A DNA stretch of 8,709 bases. Source: Alphaproteobacteria bacterium (GTDB taxonomy: Bacteria; Pseudomonadota; Alphaproteobacteria; SP197). Where the stretch lies: contig JAJEBJ010000246.1 in assembly GCA_022822575.1 (NCBI GenBank), forward strand, positions 1 to 8,709, written 5' to 3'. Numbering within the stretch: the stretch's first letter is position 1; each line of letters starts with the position of its first letter. The notes below the pieces were generated by a model. The model did not search any database. It was not told the origin of the DNA and was given only the letters and a program-made list of their open reading frames with translations. This document shows, piece after piece, positions 5,881-8,709 of the stretch. A program made the position numbers and the translations under genes.

Positions 5881-7802
5881 TCATCGCCACGGCCGGTCAC
5901 GTGGACCACGGCAAGACGTCGCTGGTGGCCGCGTTGACAGGTGTGGACACCGACCGGCTGGCGGAAGAAAAGCGGCGCGGTCTCACCATCGATCTTGGAT
6001 ATGCATGGCTCGATCTGCCGTCAGGGCGGCGCGCCGGCTTCATCGACGTGCCGGGCCACGAACGGTTCGTGCGGAACATGGTGGCCGGACTCTCCCGGGT
6101 GGACCTCGGTCTTCTCGCTGTCGCGGCCGATGACGGCGTCATGCCGCAGACAAGCGAGCACGTGGCCGTACTCTCCCTTCTTGGCGTCCGGCAGATGGTG
6201 ATCGCCATCACCAAAGCCGATCGCGTCACCGGTGAGAGCATCGCGCATACCGCCGCTGCAGCCGAAGCGCTGACACACGGTCACGGCATCGATGTCAGGA
6301 CCGTGATCGCCACGTCCGTCACCGACCGGAGAGGCCTGCCCGAACTGCGCCGATACCTCGAAGGCGCGGTAGAGGACTTGGCAGAGCCCGCACCAGAAGG
6401 AGGTTTCAGGCTTGCCGTCGACCGATCCTTCATCATGAAGGGCGCCGGGCTGGTGGTGACAGGGACCGTTTGCGCAGGGGAGGTTTCTACCGGCGATCCA
6501 CTCGCCGTGCTTCCTGCCGGACTCGACACGCGGGCACGGACACTTCACGGCCAGGCCCGCCCGGCAGAACGGGCCGTCACCGGCGAACGGGCTGCCATCA
6601 ACCTCGCCGGCCTCGGCCGCAACGATGTCCGTCGCGGGGACTGGATCGTGACGCCGCAGATCCTGGCGCCGTCGCGCCGGATCGACGCGACGGTGACGAT
6701 CCTGGAAAGCGAACGCCGTGCCTTCAGCCATTGGCAGGCCGTGCACGTTCATCACGGGACCGGTCATGTGACCGGGCGCGTCGCCCTTCTCGAGGGTCCT
6801 GAGATTGCCCCTGGCGGCAGCGGACTGGCGCAGTTGCGTCTCGATGCGCCGCTGGTGCCGGCCTGGAACGACCGCCTGCTGCTGCGCGACATTTCGGCAC
6901 GACGGACGATCGGCGGGGCGCGGGTGCTCGATGCCGCCGGACCGGCGCGGGGGCGGGCGCGCCCCGAACGCCTGTCACACCTCAAAGCCGTCGATCGCGA
7001 CGATCACGAAGAGGCGCTGGGCGCCCTCATCGACATCGCGGCGACCGGTCTCGATCCGGCGGCCTTCTTTTCGTCACGCAACCTGAGCCCCGACGCCTGC
7101 CCTCTTCCCGGCCCTCTGCGCCGCTTCACCCGGGACGGGCGCGAACATGTGATCCACGCGCGTCACTGGAACGATCTCGCCGGAGAAGTGCTCGACGCAG
7201 TCGACGGCGACCACGCACGCCGACAGGACCGGCTCGGGCCCACAGCCCGGGAGCTCCACCAACTGATCTCCGGATCCGCCGATTCCGTTCTCGTCGGTGC
7301 GGTCATCGACGATCTCTGCCGCAGGGGCACACTGACGCGGCGCGGGGTGGTGGTTCACCGTCCGGAACGCAAGGTGGAACCGGGAGCGAAGGACAGGGCC
7401 CTGTGGGACAGGACCGAGGCGGCCATCGAGGTGGCGTCGGGCTCGCCGCCATCGCTTCACCCCCTTGCCGCCACCCTGGAAACGACGCCGGATGACCTGC
7501 GCCGGTTTCTGGAACGGATGGCCGCCTTTGGCCTCGTGGTGAGAATTGCGCGCAACCGCTACCTCACTCCACGACAGATCACCGAGGCGGAGTCGGCCGT
7601 GCGCCGCCTTCTCCGGGAGAACCCGGATGGCATCGGCGTGGGCGAGGTGCGTGATGCCCTGGGCATCGGCCGCAATCACGCGGTGGACCTTCTGGAGTAC
7701 CTGGATCACTCGGGCGTCACGTGGCGCCGCGGCATGCTGAGGTTTGCACCGGAACTCAAGGGCGATCCGGGACCGCTCTCCAGAATGGTTCGAGTTCCGT
7801 GA
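5877..7802 (+). CDS. selB: Selenocysteine-specific translation elongation factor SelB
   Basis: A complete 641-aa protein, similar in size to other bacterial SelB. It delivers Sec-tRNA(Sec) to UGA codons that carry a SECIS hairpin. The N-terminal EF-Tu-like GTPase domain shows G1 GHVDHGKT (7-14), G2 RGLTID (34-39), G3 DVPGHE (57-62) and G4 TKAD (112-115), the last being the form common in SelB. Beta-barrel domains II and III follow, with FRLAVDRSFIMKGAGLVVTGT opening domain II around residues 177-197 and DVRRGDWIV starting domain III. The C-terminal part has the winged-helix repeats that bind SECIS RNA; the last one reads as IGVGEVRDALGIGRNHAVDLLEYLDHSGVTWRRG. The ATG overlaps the selA stop and has no strong Shine-Dalgarno sequence of its own, so translation is probably coupled. 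Its 3' end overlaps the convergent CHAD gene by 47 bp. Confidence 0.96.
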   Translation: MIIATAGHVDHGKTSLVAALTGVDTDRLAEEKRRGLTIDLGYAWLDLPSGRRAGFIDVPGHERFVRNMVAGLSRVDLGLLAVAADDGVMPQTSEHVAVLSLLGVRQMVIAITKADRVTGESIAHTAAAAEALTHGHGIDVRTVIATSVTDRRGLPELRRYLEGAVEDLAEPAPEGGFRLAVDRSFIMKGAGLVVTGTVCAGEVSTGDPLAVLPAGLDTRARTLHGQARPAERAVTGERAAINLAGLGRNDVRRGDWIVTPQILAPSRRIDATVTILESERRAFSHWQAVHVHHGTGHVTGRVALLEGPEIAPGGSGLAQLRLDAPLVPAWNDRLLLRDISARRTIGGARVLDAAGPARGRARPERLSHLKAVDRDDHEEALGALIDIAATGLDPAAFFSSRNLSPDACPLPGPLRRFTRDGREHVIHARHWNDLAGEVLDAVDGDHARRQDRLGPTARELHQLISGSADSVLVGAVIDDLCRRGTLTRRGVVVHRPERKVEPGAKDRALWDRTEAAIEVASGSPPSLHPLAATLETTPDDLRRFLERMAAFGLVVRIARNRYLTPRQITEAESAVRRLLRENPDGIGVGEVRDALGIGRNHAVDLLEYLDHSGVTWRRGMLRFAPELKGDPGPLSRMVRVP

Positions 7803-8709
7803 ACGCCCGCCACCTGGCTCTCGCATCGCTTTCGAGGCGGTCCCCCCTTGCCGCCCACCAGCCGGCAACCAGGCCCCCGGCGCGGGCAAGTTGGCGTTTG
7901 CCGGAGACCGACCGGGTGCAGCACCTGATCAGGTCGCCGGCCACGGCGGCATCGTTGGCCGCACCCAGCGCATCCTGCAGATCCGACAGCGCCTGGAGCC
8001 AGGGGCCCGTGCCCTGAAAGACCGGGCCGACAAACTGGATGGCATAGCGCAGGCGCTTGATGCGGAGACGAAGTTGATGACGCGCGACCGCGTTCAGGGT
8101 CGCAAAACCCTCCCCGTGGGAGAGGACCTGTGAATACACCCCGCTCAAGGCCCTGCTGAAGTGGGGTTCTGCCGGGCTGTCAAGGAGGGGATCTCCTGCA
8201 GACCAACCGCGTTCAACGATCCACTGGCCCAGTGTGAGGACGGCGCTCGTGTATCGTGGCGAACCAAGGGCCAGCACAAGACGGCGGCAGGCGTTTCTTC
8301 TGCGGTTCCCTATGCATTCCTCGAGACGGGCGAGGTCGCTGTCACCGGGAAAGGCCTCGCGCAGGGGCGCCAGAGTGACATGACGGAGGACATCGAGATC
8401 GCGAACCAAAGCGAGACTGGCGGCAATCCACCTCACGTCCGCGGTGAAGCGCGCCTGGCTGCCATCGTCGAGCCACGGAGCGAACAGCCGCAAGGCCGCC
8501 CTCAGACGACGCAGGGCCACGCGCATCTGATGCACGCCCTCGATGTCGCGGCCGTCAAGGGCCGCAGCCTGGTTGTTCATCCAGTGCCCGTAGCAGCGTC
8601 CCATCGTCAGGGCGATGGCGTCATCGAGACTCACACCGGGCTCAAGGACGAAGGCGCCGGCCTTGCTCCAGGCTGGCGGCAGACCGCCACTGAGCGCATA
8701 GCCGCGCTG
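7756..8709 (-). CDS. CYTH-CHAD family protein, C-terminal CHAD portion (partial at right edge)
   Basis: The reading frame is open from the right edge to the stop at 7758-7756, giving 317 visible residues. A GTG at 8634 would be a possible start. However, the 25 codons before it read as RGYALSGGLPPAWSKAGAFVLEPG, the linker seen between CYTH and CHAD domains, so I treat the gene as a longer CYTH-CHAD protein cut by the window. CHAD is a helical domain that binds inorganic polyphosphate; linked CYTH domains often hydrolyse triphosphate. Seen here are the His/Arg motif GVHQMRVALRRLR (about residues 58-70 of the visible part), VRDLDVL (about 102-108), a second half-repeat HQLRLRIKRLRY (about 211-222) and LQDALGAANDAAVA (about 244-257). 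Whether the CYTH domain is intact cannot be seen. The stop lies inside the selB 3' coding end on the other strand. Confidence 0.85.
   Translation of the reverse strand, partial: QRGYALSGGLPPAWSKAGAFVLEPGVSLDDAIALTMGRCYGHWMNNQAAALDGRDIEGVHQMRVALRRLRAALRLFAPWLDDGSQARFTADVRWIAASLALVRDLDVLRHVTLAPLREAFPGDSDLARLEECIGNRRRNACRRLVLALGSPRYTSAVLTLGQWIVERGWSAGDPLLDSPAEPHFSRALSGVYSQVLSHGEGFATLNAVARHQLRLRIKRLRYAIQFVGPVFQGTGPWLQALSDLQDALGAANDAAVAGDLIRCCTRSVSGKRQLARAGGLVAGWWAARGDRLESDARARWRAFTELEPFWRAVPDRP

Noticed and set aside
6760..6775. Inverted repeat CCGGTCA/TGACCGG with a 2-nt centre inside selB.
   Set aside because: Lies deep in beta-barrel coding sequence of a GC-rich gene, with no neighbouring start or end to regulate; probably chance.
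8632..8634. GTG as the start of the CHAD gene.
   Set aside because: No good Shine-Dalgarno sequence, and the upstream in-frame codons look like the CYTH-CHAD linker and stay open to the window edge.

Overview
The window is a GC-rich (roughly mid-60s % by eye), tightly packed bacterial chromosome segment. Strong G/C third-position bias and the gene families present (SMP-30-type lactonase, long NDP-forming acyl-CoA synthetase, bacterial SelA/SelB, CYTH-CHAD protein) suggest a proteobacterium, probably an alphaproteobacterium. That placement is inference. No phage, IS element, CRISPR, rRNA or tRNA was recognised.

Layout, left to right. (1) Positions 1-190, minus strand: the N-terminal 63 codons of an NAD(P)-binding Rossmann (extended SDR / epimerase-like) protein that runs off the left edge, with a good Shine-Dalgarno sequence, a TTG start and a sigma70-type promoter just upstream. 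(2) A gene-poor 474-bp gap. (3) 665-1573, plus: an SMP-30/gluconolactonase-type lactonase with all metal ligands. (4) 1628-1923, minus: a VapB-type antitoxin gene whose stop codon overlaps, in ATGA fashion, a VapC-like start that gives only 12 residues, i.e. a toxin-antitoxin operon whose toxin has been lost. (5) 1948-2328: no supportable gene. (6) 2329-4425, minus: a complete ADP/NDP-forming acyl-CoA synthetase of 698 aa. (7) Divergent from it by 75 bp, the selA-selB operon (4501-5880 and 5877-7802, ATGA overlap). (8) 7756-8709, minus: the CHAD part of a CYTH-CHAD protein, open to the right edge and overlapping the 3' end of selB tail-to-tail by 47 bp.

How the genes fit together. SelA converts seryl-tRNA(Sec) to selenocysteyl-tRNA(Sec), and SelB carries it to the ribosome at UGA codons marked by a SECIS hairpin. 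The host should therefore make selenoproteins, but selC, selD and any selenoprotein gene lie outside the window. The left-hand dehydrogenase-like gene and the lactonase could form an oxidise-then-hydrolyse pair for a sugar or sugar acid; this is inference. The acyl-CoA synthetase probably acts in carboxylic acid activation or acyl-CoA energy conservation, and its shared upstream region with selA is the only visible link between them.

I did not find a clear new multi-gene system. The two observations most worth following are the decayed VapBC locus and a perfect 24-bp palindrome inside the first 24 codons of selA, between the two divergent transcription units.
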